From NCBI RefSeq assembly GCF_015277775.1, contig NZ_CP063849.1, forward strand, positions 3,596,001-3,660,000: a stretch of 64,000 nt of DNA, in the 5' to 3' direction. Below, in pieces: positions 33,661-42,519 of the stretch (positions are counted from its first letter, which is position 1; every line of letters begins with the position of its first letter). The position numbers were made by a program, and so were the translations under genes. Source of the stretch: Paludibaculum fermentans. Lineage in GTDB: Bacteria > Acidobacteriota > Terriglobia > Bryobacterales > Bryobacteraceae. The notes beneath the pieces were generated by a model, which made no database searches, was not told the DNA's origin, and worked only from the letters and a program-made list of their open reading frames with translations.

Positions 33661-36405
33661 ATGATTACTGGACAGAGGTTTGTTCGACGGCCAGGCAGAG
33701 GGTGGGCGGGGATCCTTGGCTTGCTGCTGGCCACGGCGGCGACGGCGTTCGGACAGTCGACGCCGCTGCAGTGCATCGCCAATTCGGCGACCACACCGCC
33801 ACTGCGCGCTTCCGAGATTTCCGCGCGACTCGGGGAGATTGTGCTGAACTGCTCGGGCGGGACGCCCACACCGCCCGGGCAGGCAGTGCCTACGATGGAC
33901 TTCCAGGTGTACTTCAATGCGAACTACACGGGGCGGACCGCGGGGGCTTTCACGGAGTCGCTGCTGCTGATCGATGAGCCCGGGCCGTTGGCGCAGGTTC
34001 CTTGCACGGGCGATCCCAGCAGTTGCGGCTGGACGGGCGGCAGTCCGGGGGTGAATGTCTTCCAGGGCAAGGTGCTGGCTCCGAATGCCATCGCGTTCTA
34101 TGGAGTCCCGGTGGATCCTCCGGGCGATTTCAAGCAGAGGGTATTCCGATTCACGAATCTACGGATCAACGCCTCGGCGCTGCCGGTTTTAACAGCCGCC
34201 ACCGCGACCATCACGGCTTCGGGGCTAACCGTGAAGCAGGGTGCGGAGATGATCATCGGCTATACCCAGACGGCCATGCGGGCCGGCGTGCGGAATGCGG
34301 CCGGCGACACGACGGTGAACAGCCCAACGGGGATCGAGTTCCCGAACTGCACCACGGTGACCAAGCAGCGCTTTGCGAACCTGCGCTTTTCCGAGCTGTT
34401 TGGGACAGCGCTGCAGGCGCCGAACTGGACCTACGATCCGGTGACCGGCGCCGCGGGCACGCCGAACCGGCAGGCTACGATAGGGACGCTCTACAACACG
34501 GAATCGGGTTTCTATAATCCAAACTTTCCCGCGACCAACAACCTCAATAAGGCCGGGTTGACGGACTCAGGGATACGCATGCAGGCGAACTTCAGCGGGC
34601 TGCCGGCCGGGGCGACGATTTACATTTCGACCGTGGCTGTCACGTATACCGATGGCGTGCCGGCTCCGAGTTCGGGTTCTGTTGAGCAGGCGCGGCTGAT
34701 CACGAGTGCCACGGGCGCGTTTGCACCGGTGGCGGCGAGCGAAACCCTGGATGGAATCCCGGTGGCGGCGTTGCCGATCACGCAGGGATCGGCGACCGCG
34801 GTCTGGGAGGTTGTGAAAGGGAATCCCGGCTCGATCGGGGACTTCGATTTCCCGGTGTGGGTTTCGTTCCCGGGCAATAGTGTGGGGTTGGGCACGGCCA
34901 GCGTCACCATGCGACTGGGTCCGGTTTCGAGTGAGGCGGGCGCGAGCGACACGGCCTGGATGCCACGGTTTGCGGACTCGTCGACCACGTTGCCGCTGAT
35001 GACGACGTTGAACATGTGTCCGGCGACGCAGTACCTGGTGACCACTTCGCCGGCGTTTCTGCCCGTAACGGTGGACGGGCAGAGCTACACATCGCCGAAG
35101 GCATTTCCCTGGCAGCCCGGCAGCACGCATACGATCAGCGTGGGTGCGGCGGTGCCTGTGGGTGTTGGAATGCGGCGGAGTTTCCTGGGCTGGAGCGACG
35201 GCGGAGCGCTGACGCACAGCATTACGGTGCCGCCGACTCCAACCACCTTCACAGCGGGATTCAAGTTGCAGTATTTGCTGGACCTGACGGTGACGCCTGC
35301 GGCGGGTGGCACGGTGACGTTGACTCCGCCTTCCACGGACCACTACTACGATCCGGCAACGAGCGTCCAGATCACGGCCAGCCTGAATCCGCTGTACAGC
35401 TTCGCGGGCTTCTCTGGGGACGTGAGCACGAGCTACTACGATCAGTCGGTGTATATGTCGGGGCCGAAGCGGGTGACAGCGACGTTTGTGAAGGCGGGAG
35501 ATGTTTCTTCCACTGTGGGTGTATCGCCGGCCTCGGGCACCGGCTCTGTTGTGGAATTCTCGGCAACGTATGAAGGCTCGCAGGGCGCGGACAGCCTGAA
35601 GTGGGTGCAATTGCTGCTGGCCGCGGCGCCGGACGGGGGCGGGCAGCCGTTCTGCTTCGTCCACTATGACGTGCAAGGCAATGCGTTCTGGCTGTACTCC
35701 GATGTGTACGGATTCTTCCGCGGCCCGGTGTCACCGGGCAGTTCCTCGACGGAACTGCAGGGCTCCGCGTGCGCGTTTGACCGGGCCCTCCACCCCTATC
35801 CGATCGCAAACGGGCCGAGGTTGACCGTGCCGATGAAACTGTTCTTCAAGACAGCCGGACCGAAGAATGTGTATATGCGAGCGCTGGACATGGCGGGAGT
35901 GGACACGGGCTGGGTCCAGCGAGGCACCTGGATCCAAGAGGTCCTGCCTGCTCCGCTTCTGAACCTCAATGCAAGCACCGGAGGAGCGGCGACACCGTTC
36001 TTCCAACTGGGCATGACGGACCAGTTCAACTCGGAATGGAGATCCGCGCCGCTGGGGTGGGTGCAGTTTCTGATTGCGGCCGACTCCACGGGTGGAGGGC
36101 AACCCTTCTGCTTTGTTCACTACGACCGGGCCGGCGATGGGCTGTGGATGTACTCTTCCGACGTTGGGTTCTTCCTGGGGCCGGTGAAACCACGGACATC
36201 TTCGACTCTGCTGGACAGTTCCGCGTGCTCTCTGGATACGGTCCAATCGGGCCCGTCCGGTTCTTCCTGGATGGGTTTCCAACTCGATCTGCAGCTTTCA
36301 CTGAAGCAGCCGATGCAGGGGCTGAAGAAGCTGTACATGCGATCGATGGATGGGCTGCAACTGGATTCGGGGTGGCAGTTTGTAGGGACGCACCAGGTGC
36401 CGTAG
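33661..36405 (+). CDS. array protein C: exported paralogue
   Basis: A 914-residue paralogue. The frame extends back to 33244 inside gene B, but the ATG at 33661 gives the signal peptide (about 1-31, ending TAFGQ) in register with the other copies. The N-terminal domain shows LRASEISARLGEI, CSGGTP, YFNANYTGR and CGWTGG. The middle domain has SGFYNPNFPATNN; an InlB-like segment lies at about 536-612. R1 (about 617-760) has FCFVHYDVQGNAFWLYSD and R2 (about 760-914) has FCFVHYDRAGDGLWMYSS. It ends at GWQFVGTHQVP. It lies 71 bases after B and 18 bases before D, so the three are probably co-transcribed. Confidence 0.8.
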   Translation: MITGQRFVRRPGRGWAGILGLLLATAATAFGQSTPLQCIANSATTPPLRASEISARLGEIVLNCSGGTPTPPGQAVPTMDFQVYFNANYTGRTAGAFTESLLLIDEPGPLAQVPCTGDPSSCGWTGGSPGVNVFQGKVLAPNAIAFYGVPVDPPGDFKQRVFRFTNLRINASALPVLTAATATITASGLTVKQGAEMIIGYTQTAMRAGVRNAAGDTTVNSPTGIEFPNCTTVTKQRFANLRFSELFGTALQAPNWTYDPVTGAAGTPNRQATIGTLYNTESGFYNPNFPATNNLNKAGLTDSGIRMQANFSGLPAGATIYISTVAVTYTDGVPAPSSGSVEQARLITSATGAFAPVAASETLDGIPVAALPITQGSATAVWEVVKGNPGSIGDFDFPVWVSFPGNSVGLGTASVTMRLGPVSSEAGASDTAWMPRFADSSTTLPLMTTLNMCPATQYLVTTSPAFLPVTVDGQSYTSPKAFPWQPGSTHTISVGAAVPVGVGMRRSFLGWSDGGALTHSITVPPTPTTFTAGFKLQYLLDLTVTPAAGGTVTLTPPSTDHYYDPATSVQITASLNPLYSFAGFSGDVSTSYYDQSVYMSGPKRVTATFVKAGDVSSTVGVSPASGTGSVVEFSATYEGSQGADSLKWVQLLLAAAPDGGGQPFCFVHYDVQGNAFWLYSDVYGFFRGPVSPGSSSTELQGSACAFDRALHPYPIANGPRLTVPMKLFFKTAGPKNVYMRALDMAGVDTGWVQRGTWIQEVLPAPLLNLNASTGGAATPFFQLGMTDQFNSEWRSAPLGWVQFLIAADSTGGGQPFCFVHYDRAGDGLWMYSSDVGFFLGPVKPRTSSTLLDSSACSLDTVQSGPSGSSWMGFQLDLQLSLKQPMQGLKKLYMRSMDGLQLDSGWQFVGTHQVP

Positions 36406-36423
36406 AGGGAAGGTTTTCCATAT

Positions 36424-39153
36424 ATGCGTGCTAACCAATTCTTCAGAATTGCAGGGTGGTTCGGGATTGCCCTGGTGGCGTTGGGGTTGCCGGCAGCGGC
36501 ACAGACACAAGGCGTGAGTTGTTCGGTGGCGAGTTCCGACACTCCTTATCTGGCGACCAGCAATTATGCCGCGCTCGCGGGGGACGTTGTGATCACCTGC
36601 ACGGGGGGGACTCCGATCGCAGCCGGGCGTCCCGTACCGAACGTGGTGGTCCAAGTTGCCCTGAATGCGAATTACACGGGGCGGACTGTGGGTGGGGTTA
36701 CCGAATCGCTGCTGCTGATTGACGACCCGGCTCCGGCGAACCAGATAGCCTGCGCGACGGATGCGGCGCTGTGCGGGTGGACCGCCGGGAGTCCGGGACC
36801 GAATGTCTTTGCGAGCACATTGCAGTCGCCGACCACGCTGGCGTTCCAGAACGTGCCGTTGGATCCGCCGGGCCACGGCGGGTTGCGGCGATTCCGAATC
36901 ACGAACATCCGCGTGGATGCGGCGCACTGGCCAGCACCGCGTCCGGTCTATGCGTTTGGGGTCATTATGGCGCAGGTCTCGATGACTGGAGTGACTATGG
37001 TCATCGATACGGCCAGAATCGGCAATGCCTTTACGGACATCCAAGCGTCGGTCATGGGGGCGAACGGAGAAACACCGGCCGATGCGGCGGCGGGCACTGT
37101 GCTGCCGAACTGCACGGCTACCGCGAACCAGAGGATTTCGACGCTGCGGTTTGCGCAGGTGAGCCCACGGCAATTCCGGCCGCGCAGCCAGGCGCCGCTC
37201 TCCAACGTCGACACGTCTCCGGTGCCTTTAGCACAGAACGTTCCCGGCACGGTCTTCTTTTCGGAGAGCGGTTTCTACAATCCGGGATTTCCGGTTGGGA
37301 ACCAGTTGAACCGGGCGGGACTGGCCGATAGCGGGACGAGACTGCAGGCCGCTCTCTCGGGTATCCCTGCCGGGGCGACTGTTTATGTGGCTACCGTGCC
37401 TGTGACGTTCACGAATGGGGTTCCGGCGCAGAACGCCAATACGGAGATTCAGGCTCGGCTGATCTCCTCAGCCACGGGCGCATTCAACCCGGTGGCGGTG
37501 AGTACCGCGTTGGATGGGATTCCCGTGGCAGCGCTGAATATCGTGAATGGCAACGCGGTGGCGGTTTGGGAGATTCTAGCGAATCCGGCCAATGCGGCGG
37601 TGAATGCGGACTTCCCTGTTTGGATCTCGTATCCGGCGGGGACTCAACCCGGTGCGGTGGCGGTGCGGGCGCAGCCGGGTCCGTCCTCAGCGGTGAACAC
37701 GGCCAGTGACACGGCGCCGATTCCCCGGTATGTGGACGATACGACGGCGAAGGGGCTGTTCGCGATCCGGCCGACCTGTGCAGCCGGACCGTACTTTGTC
37801 ACGACCAACCTGGCGGGCCAGGGCTTCAGCGTCGACGGGGTGGAGTACAAGACCCCTCAGGGGTTCAACTGGACCCCGGGCACCAGCCATACGTTGAGTG
37901 CTATTCCCGCGGCCCAGAACCTGACTTCGTATCGCTATGCCGCCCGGAACTGGAGCGACGGGGGCGCGCCCACGCATACGATCGTGGTGCCTGGCGCGGG
38001 CACCACGTATACGGCGCATTTCCAGCAGCAGTTCAAGCTGGACCTGAGCGCCTCTCCCGCCGATTGGGGTGCGGTGCAGACGGTGCCGGTGGCGGCTGAC
38101 GGGTACTTCGATTCCGGGTCGGATGTGCAGATCAAGGGGATCGCGAACACCGGATATGTCTTTGCTGATTTCCAGGGCGCGTTGAGCGGCAGCGTGAATC
38201 CGCAGACACTGCATGTGACGGGCGCAGGCAAAGTGGTGGCCGAGTTCGCGACGCTGGTGCCGTCGACGAGCGCATTGAGCGTGACGCCGGCTAGCGGATC
38301 TGACCTGCAAGGTCTGTTTCAGTCTGTGTATCGCGGTGCGCGCGGAGCACAGTCGCTGCTGTGGGTGGAGTTCCTGATAGCCGCGGCTCCGGATGGCGGC
38401 GGGCAGCCCTTCTGTTTCGTCCACTATGACGTGCGGGGGCAGGCATTCTGGCTTTACTCCGATGCGTATGGATTCTTCGTGGGCCCGGTGAAGGCCGGCG
38501 TAAACTCCAGCGATTTGACGGGGTCGGACTGCACGTTGAGCACGGCGCTGTCGAGCGTGGATGTCAGCGGAGACCGGCTGCAGTTCAATGCACAGGTGCT
38601 GTTTAAGGTGACCGGAGACAGAAGTCTATATCTGCGCGCGATGGACGACGGCAACTTCGATACGGGCTGGGTGCCGCGGGGCATTTTCAATCAGCATGCG
38701 TTGCCAGTGTCGTATCCAGGTTTGACCCAGCAGTCGGGGACCGGTTCGGTTGAGACATTCCGGATGACAGAGACGGATCCGGTAGGCTTTGGCGGGTTGA
38801 AGAAAGGCTGGGAGCAGTTGCTGGTGGCAGTGGATCAGACAGGGGGCGGGCAGCCGTTCTGCTTCGTCCACTATGACCGGGCCGCGAGCCAGTTCTGGAT
38901 GTACTCCTCCGACGTGGGCTTCTTCCTGGGGCCGGTGGCTCCTGGCACGGCGTCGAACGCACTGGATAGTTCAGCGTGTACGGTGGATACGGCTGCCTCG
39001 CGGGTGACGGAGCGGCCCGATGGGGTGGACCTGGAGATCAAGGTGACGATGAAGCCGGCGATGAGCGGCTTGAAACTGCTGCACACGCGGATCCAGGATG
39101 TGACAGGCCGCCTGTCCTCCTGGGGCTTCCGGGGCACGCACCAGGTTCCGTAG
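36424..39153 (+). CDS. array protein D: exported paralogue
   Basis: A 909-residue paralogue starting 18 bases after C, with GGGAAGG in front. It has a signal peptide (about 1-26, ending PAAAQ) and an N-terminal domain with CTGGTP, NANYTGR, LLLIDDPAPA and CGWTAGSPG. The middle domain has SGFYNPGFPVGN; an InlB-like segment spans about 536-610. R1 (about 612-757) has FCFVHYDVRGQAFWLYSD and R2 (about 757-909) has FCFVHYDRAASQFWMYSS. It ends at GFRGTHQVP, with the usual GW replaced by WGF. The N-terminal motif IRASEI is degraded to LATSNYAAL, so D has diverged most at its front end. Confidence 0.8.
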   Translation: MRANQFFRIAGWFGIALVALGLPAAAQTQGVSCSVASSDTPYLATSNYAALAGDVVITCTGGTPIAAGRPVPNVVVQVALNANYTGRTVGGVTESLLLIDDPAPANQIACATDAALCGWTAGSPGPNVFASTLQSPTTLAFQNVPLDPPGHGGLRRFRITNIRVDAAHWPAPRPVYAFGVIMAQVSMTGVTMVIDTARIGNAFTDIQASVMGANGETPADAAAGTVLPNCTATANQRISTLRFAQVSPRQFRPRSQAPLSNVDTSPVPLAQNVPGTVFFSESGFYNPGFPVGNQLNRAGLADSGTRLQAALSGIPAGATVYVATVPVTFTNGVPAQNANTEIQARLISSATGAFNPVAVSTALDGIPVAALNIVNGNAVAVWEILANPANAAVNADFPVWISYPAGTQPGAVAVRAQPGPSSAVNTASDTAPIPRYVDDTTAKGLFAIRPTCAAGPYFVTTNLAGQGFSVDGVEYKTPQGFNWTPGTSHTLSAIPAAQNLTSYRYAARNWSDGGAPTHTIVVPGAGTTYTAHFQQQFKLDLSASPADWGAVQTVPVAADGYFDSGSDVQIKGIANTGYVFADFQGALSGSVNPQTLHVTGAGKVVAEFATLVPSTSALSVTPASGSDLQGLFQSVYRGARGAQSLLWVEFLIAAAPDGGGQPFCFVHYDVRGQAFWLYSDAYGFFVGPVKAGVNSSDLTGSDCTLSTALSSVDVSGDRLQFNAQVLFKVTGDRSLYLRAMDDGNFDTGWVPRGIFNQHALPVSYPGLTQQSGTGSVETFRMTETDPVGFGGLKKGWEQLLVAVDQTGGGQPFCFVHYDRAASQFWMYSSDVGFFLGPVAPGTASNALDSSACTVDTAASRVTERPDGVDLEIKVTMKPAMSGLKLLHTRIQDVTGRLSSWGFRGTHQVP

Positions 39154-39190
39154 GGTGACCTGAGAGGCGCTATCGGAGCGGGAGTGGTTC

Positions 39191-39213
39191 TCCTATCGAA
39201 CGATTTGATAGGA
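39191..39213. promoter_or_regulatory. inverted repeat before FAD-oxidoreductase gene, candidate operator
   Basis: TCCTATC and GATAGGA (39191-39197 and 39207-39213) form a perfect 7-bp dyad with a 9-base spacer, ending 16 bases before the ATG at 39230. TAGGAT in the right arm could be a -10 box. No T-run follows, so it is unlikely to terminate the array transcript. Confidence 0.35.
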
Positions 39214-39229
39214 TACCCATTCCTTCCCC

Positions 39230-41134
39230 ATGCCTCTTAAGATTACTCGCAGGGCAGTATTCCCTCTTGCCGCAGCCACGGCCTTGCTGCAGGCCCAATC
39301 GCGCCAGAGCGCGGATGTCGTGATTTATGGGGCTACGCCCGGAGGCATCGGCGCCGCCGTGGCAGCTGCCCGGTTGGGACGCTCCGTCATCCTGAGCGAG
39401 TATGCCGACCATATCGGCGGGATCGTCTCCAATGGATTGACCAACGCCGATATCGGCAAGCGGCAGGCGGTAGGCGGTCTGTTCTACGAGTTCACGCGCC
39501 GCGTGTTGGAGGCTTACACCGCCCAGGACAAGGCAAATCCGGCGCTGCAGAACGTGAAGCTGTGCAAGGACGGGTACTGGTATGAGGCCAGCCTGGCGGA
39601 GAAGATCTTCCACGAGATGATCGGTGCCGAGGGCGGGCGGATCCGGCTGCTGCTGAGCCATGAGCTGAAGCGGACGACCGTTCGTTCGAACCGGTTGACC
39701 TCGATCTTCCTGGAAGACCGGGCGAAGCCGGGCTCGCTGGTGGAGCTGACGGCGGGCGCCTTCATCGACGCGACGTATGAGGGTGACCTGGCGGCGATGG
39801 CCGGGGTTCCGTTCAAGACCGGACGGGAGAGCCGGGCGGAGTACAACGAGCCGCACGCCGGGCGGATCTACATGAAGTTCCACGACAGCACGCTGCTGCC
39901 GGGGTCGACGGGTGAGGCGGACGAGGCGACGCAGGCGTACTGTTTCCGGATGCATGTGACGAACGTGCCGGAGAAGCGGATCCCGATCGAGAAGCCGGCG
40001 AGCTACAACCGGGAGGAGTACGCGCTGACGCTGGAGGATATCCGGGCGGGCCGCATTACGAAGTTCCGCGAGGTGATCCAGGTCTACGCGATGCCGAACG
40101 GGCGGTTCGAGCTGAACAGCGACCATGTGCATCCGGACACTGGCATTCCGCGCGAGTCGCTGGATCTGGCGGAGGAGTGCTGGCCATGGCCGACGGCGAC
40201 TCCGGCACAGCGGCAGAAGATCTACCAGCGGTATCTGGACCACAACACCGGCATGATCTGGCTGCTGCAGAACGATCCGGAGGTGCCGGAGGCGCTGCGA
40301 AAGGACGCGAGCCAGTACGGCTGGCACCGCGATGAGTGGGTGAACAACGGGAACAGGCCGCGTCAGGTGTATGTGCGGCAGGGGCGGCGGATTCTGGGCG
40401 AGTACGTGCTGACGGAGAACGACGGGACAGTGGATCCGGCGGTGAAGCGGACGAAGGTGCAGCCCACGTCGATCGCGGTGATCGAGTGGGCGTTCGACCC
40501 GCATGGGCACCACCGCTATGATCCGGCGCATCCGGGCGTGCGCGAGGGCTATTTCTTTGTGGACCACGAGCCATTCCAGGTGCCGTACGGGGTGGTGGTG
40601 CCGCGCAAGATTGATGGCCTGCTGGTGCCGGTGGCGTGCTCGTGCAGCCATGTGGCTTATAATGCGCTGCGGATGGAGCCGGTGTTCATCGTGCTGGGTG
40701 AGGCTTGCGGGGTGGCTGCGCACCTGTCGATTGAGCACAAGGTACCGCCGCGGCGGATTCCGACACGGCGGCTGCAGACGATTCTGGCGGAGCGGCGCGG
40801 GGTGCTGACGTTCTATGAAGACCTGCCGTTTACCGATCCGGACTTCCCTGCCCTGCAATGGCTGGGGGCGCGGGGGTTGAATCCGGGGTACCGGGCGGAG
40901 AAGGCGCAGAAGTTGAGCCGGGGCGAGGCAGCGGACCGGCTGACACGGATCCTGTCGTTTGAGGGAAAGAAGACGGCTGGACCGACGGAAGGGGCGGAAC
41001 TGCCGTTGACGGCCGAAGTGCTGGCGGGTTGGTTGAAGGCGGCCGGTTATGCAGCGGGTAGTGAACCCAACGGGCCTCTGGATGTGGCCGGATTCGCGCG
41101 GATGGTGTACGGGGCGCTGCGGCCCAAGGTCTAG
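39230..41134 (+). CDS. FAD-dependent oxidoreductase, exported (PF12831 type)
   Basis: A 634-residue flavoenzyme. The N-terminus (KITRRAVFPLAAATALLQAQ) is a Tat-like signal, fitting export of a folded flavoprotein. The dinucleotide-binding fold begins at residue 30, with YGATPGGIGAAVAA (33-46), the acidic Glu57 closing it, and HIGGIVSNGLTNADIG after it. IDATYEGDLAAMAG (about 177-190) and SHVAYNALRMEPV (about 473-485) are further family landmarks. No electron-acceptor partner is adjacent. Two homologues lie at 46 and 48 kb. Members of this family are often encoded in polysaccharide-use loci; the substrate is unknown. It converges on the regulator gene with 3 bases between stops. Confidence 0.85.
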   Translation: MPLKITRRAVFPLAAATALLQAQSRQSADVVIYGATPGGIGAAVAAARLGRSVILSEYADHIGGIVSNGLTNADIGKRQAVGGLFYEFTRRVLEAYTAQDKANPALQNVKLCKDGYWYEASLAEKIFHEMIGAEGGRIRLLLSHELKRTTVRSNRLTSIFLEDRAKPGSLVELTAGAFIDATYEGDLAAMAGVPFKTGRESRAEYNEPHAGRIYMKFHDSTLLPGSTGEADEATQAYCFRMHVTNVPEKRIPIEKPASYNREEYALTLEDIRAGRITKFREVIQVYAMPNGRFELNSDHVHPDTGIPRESLDLAEECWPWPTATPAQRQKIYQRYLDHNTGMIWLLQNDPEVPEALRKDASQYGWHRDEWVNNGNRPRQVYVRQGRRILGEYVLTENDGTVDPAVKRTKVQPTSIAVIEWAFDPHGHHRYDPAHPGVREGYFFVDHEPFQVPYGVVVPRKIDGLLVPVACSCSHVAYNALRMEPVFIVLGEACGVAAHLSIEHKVPPRRIPTRRLQTILAERRGVLTFYEDLPFTDPDFPALQWLGARGLNPGYRAEKAQKLSRGEAADRLTRILSFEGKKTAGPTEGAELPLTAEVLAGWLKAAGYAAGSEPNGPLDVAGFARMVYGALRPKV

Positions 41135-41137
41135 CGG

Positions 41138-42436
41138 CTAGTTCGCGGGCAGGTAGCGGTGGGTGACGTAGCTGGAGGTCCTGACGCGGTTGTTCTTGCC
41201 CTCGACTCGAATCAGCACCTGGAAGTAGGGGCCCTTTTTGCCGCGCGGGCCGTTGGGCGGGTCCTGGTCGATGCGGCGCTGAAGGTCAGTGAGGCGATCC
41301 GTGTCGATGGAGTAGTTGGCCGCGCCCTGAGTCGCCCAGGTTTCAATTCCGGATAAGTACAGGATGCGGGTGTTCGGCTGACGGCCGGGCCAGAGGCTGA
41401 CGACGGCGTAGCTGGTGTTGACGCCGACGGTCCCGGTAGGCCGGTAGAACGGCAGTTCGCCGGGCAGGGGGTTCAGGACAGCGAAGCCGCTGCCGGGGCC
41501 ATCGTTGCCGGGATCGAACGGGAACACGTTGGGCCGTTGCAACTGCTGTAGAAGGGTCTGGAAGCGCGCGGAGGAGACGACGACCAGGTTCTTGTTTTCG
41601 ATATCCGAAAGTCCCAGATAGTTCGAGTTGGCGACGGTGGTCTGGACGCCTCTGTCTTGCAGCCAATTCGCCACGTGGTGGGTCCCGATGGCGTCGCCAA
41701 TGCCGGTGTAGACGTCTTCCTGGGGGCGGAACGTGTAGCCCAGAACGTCGCCGAGGTGTTTGACGCGGCGGGTATCCTCGAAGATCGTATTCACCGCGGT
41801 GTCGCGCACGAAGAAGCCGCTGCCGCCGGCGAAGAAGAGGGGTACGCCGAAACTGACGACGGTCTCAGCCTTGGAGTCGATGACTGCGCCCCACAGGGCA
41901 GCGGAGGCGGGTTTGCGCGGCCAGCGGTCGCGGTTGAGCCAGAGGGCGACGAGGGTCACGAGTAACGCGCCCAGCGCCATGCCCGTGAGCAGGGCCGGCC
42001 AGTAACGTCCCCCTCCAAGCTGTTGAACTGGCAGGTCTTCCGCTTGCGGTAACACGGCCGGCTCGACACCCAGAGCAGCGTTTTTCGCCGGGACAAACCG
42101 CGCCGTATAGCCGCCGCGGGGTAACTCGATGCGGAGGACAGAATCGCGGCCCTCGTGCTCGTAGTAGTCGGCCAGGCGCTTACGGAGGAGACTGGCCTGG
42201 ACACGGACGATGGCGTCGTTGCGGGGGTCGTAATCGGGCGGGCGATTGAATACCTGGAGGCCCAGAATGTACTCTTTGAGCCCATCTTCGCGCCCGGCAA
42301 GGGTTTCGTGGACGGCGTGAGACAGCAGGGCGCACAACTGCTTGGACTCACGCAGAAACCGGCTCTGGAGGATCCGGTCGAGTTCCGCGAGGGCTACCGA
42401 GTGCCATGCAGGGGCTTCGGAAGTGCCTGACGTCAT
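41138..42436 (-). CDS. membrane-anchored predicted regulator with winged-helix-like N-terminus
   Basis: A 432-residue protein with one membrane helix (about 145-168). The cytoplasmic N-terminus (about 15-115) has the pattern GLKEYILGLQVF, VRVQASLLRKRLADYY and RIELPRGGYTARF. This module is common in Acidobacteria and resembles a winged-helix DNA-binding domain. The part outside the membrane (about 175-432) has VYTGIGDAIGTHHVANWL and a C-terminal GIETWATQGAANY. The layout is like CadC/ToxR one-component regulators. The gene is divergent from the TonB receptor, with 83 bases between start codons, so control of that receptor by a periplasmic ligand is a reasonable inference. DNA binding is not proven. 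Confidence 0.7.
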   Translation of the reverse strand: MTSGTSEAPAWHSVALAELDRILQSRFLRESKQLCALLSHAVHETLAGREDGLKEYILGLQVFNRPPDYDPRNDAIVRVQASLLRKRLADYYEHEGRDSVLRIELPRGGYTARFVPAKNAALGVEPAVLPQAEDLPVQQLGGGRYWPALLTGMALGALLVTLVALWLNRDRWPRKPASAALWGAVIDSKAETVVSFGVPLFFAGGSGFFVRDTAVNTIFEDTRRVKHLGDVLGYTFRPQEDVYTGIGDAIGTHHVANWLQDRGVQTTVANSNYLGLSDIENKNLVVVSSARFQTLLQQLQRPNVFPFDPGNDGPGSGFAVLNPLPGELPFYRPTGTVGVNTSYAVVSLWPGRQPNTRILYLSGIETWATQGAANYSIDTDRLTDLQRRIDQDPPNGPRGKKGPYFQVLIRVEGKNNRVRTSSYVTHRYLPAN

Positions 42437-42519
42437 TGGCCCATAACCGTTAATTGACCTGAAATTAGCCTAAGTGGAACAGCCCGTCCACGTAGACTTG
42501 GCCCCGAGGAGCTGAATCT

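Larger units (their letters stand above)
27668..39153 (+). repeat. tandem array of four paralogous genes (A-D), eight related C-terminal modules
   Basis: Four genes of 909-919 codons follow one another on the plus strand with the same domain order. Each codes for two related modules at its end. Approximate R1/R2 spans: A 29528-29967 and 29968-30415; B 32701-33127 and 33128-33586; C 35512-35940 and 35941-36402; D 38257-38691 and 38692-39150. R1 copies share FWLYSD-YGFF-GP and R2 copies share YSSDVGFFLGP or a close variant. Copies of one position therefore match each other across genes better than they match their own partner. Confidence 0.85.

Noticed and set aside
39170-40858. 562-codon open frame antisense to the FAD-oxidoreductase gene
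   Set aside because: The opposite strand has full family motifs, while this frame is Arg/His-rich and lacks any recognisable domain. The same reasoning excludes the long antisense frames at 8120-9655, 27791-29158, 43099-44742 and 45932-47584.
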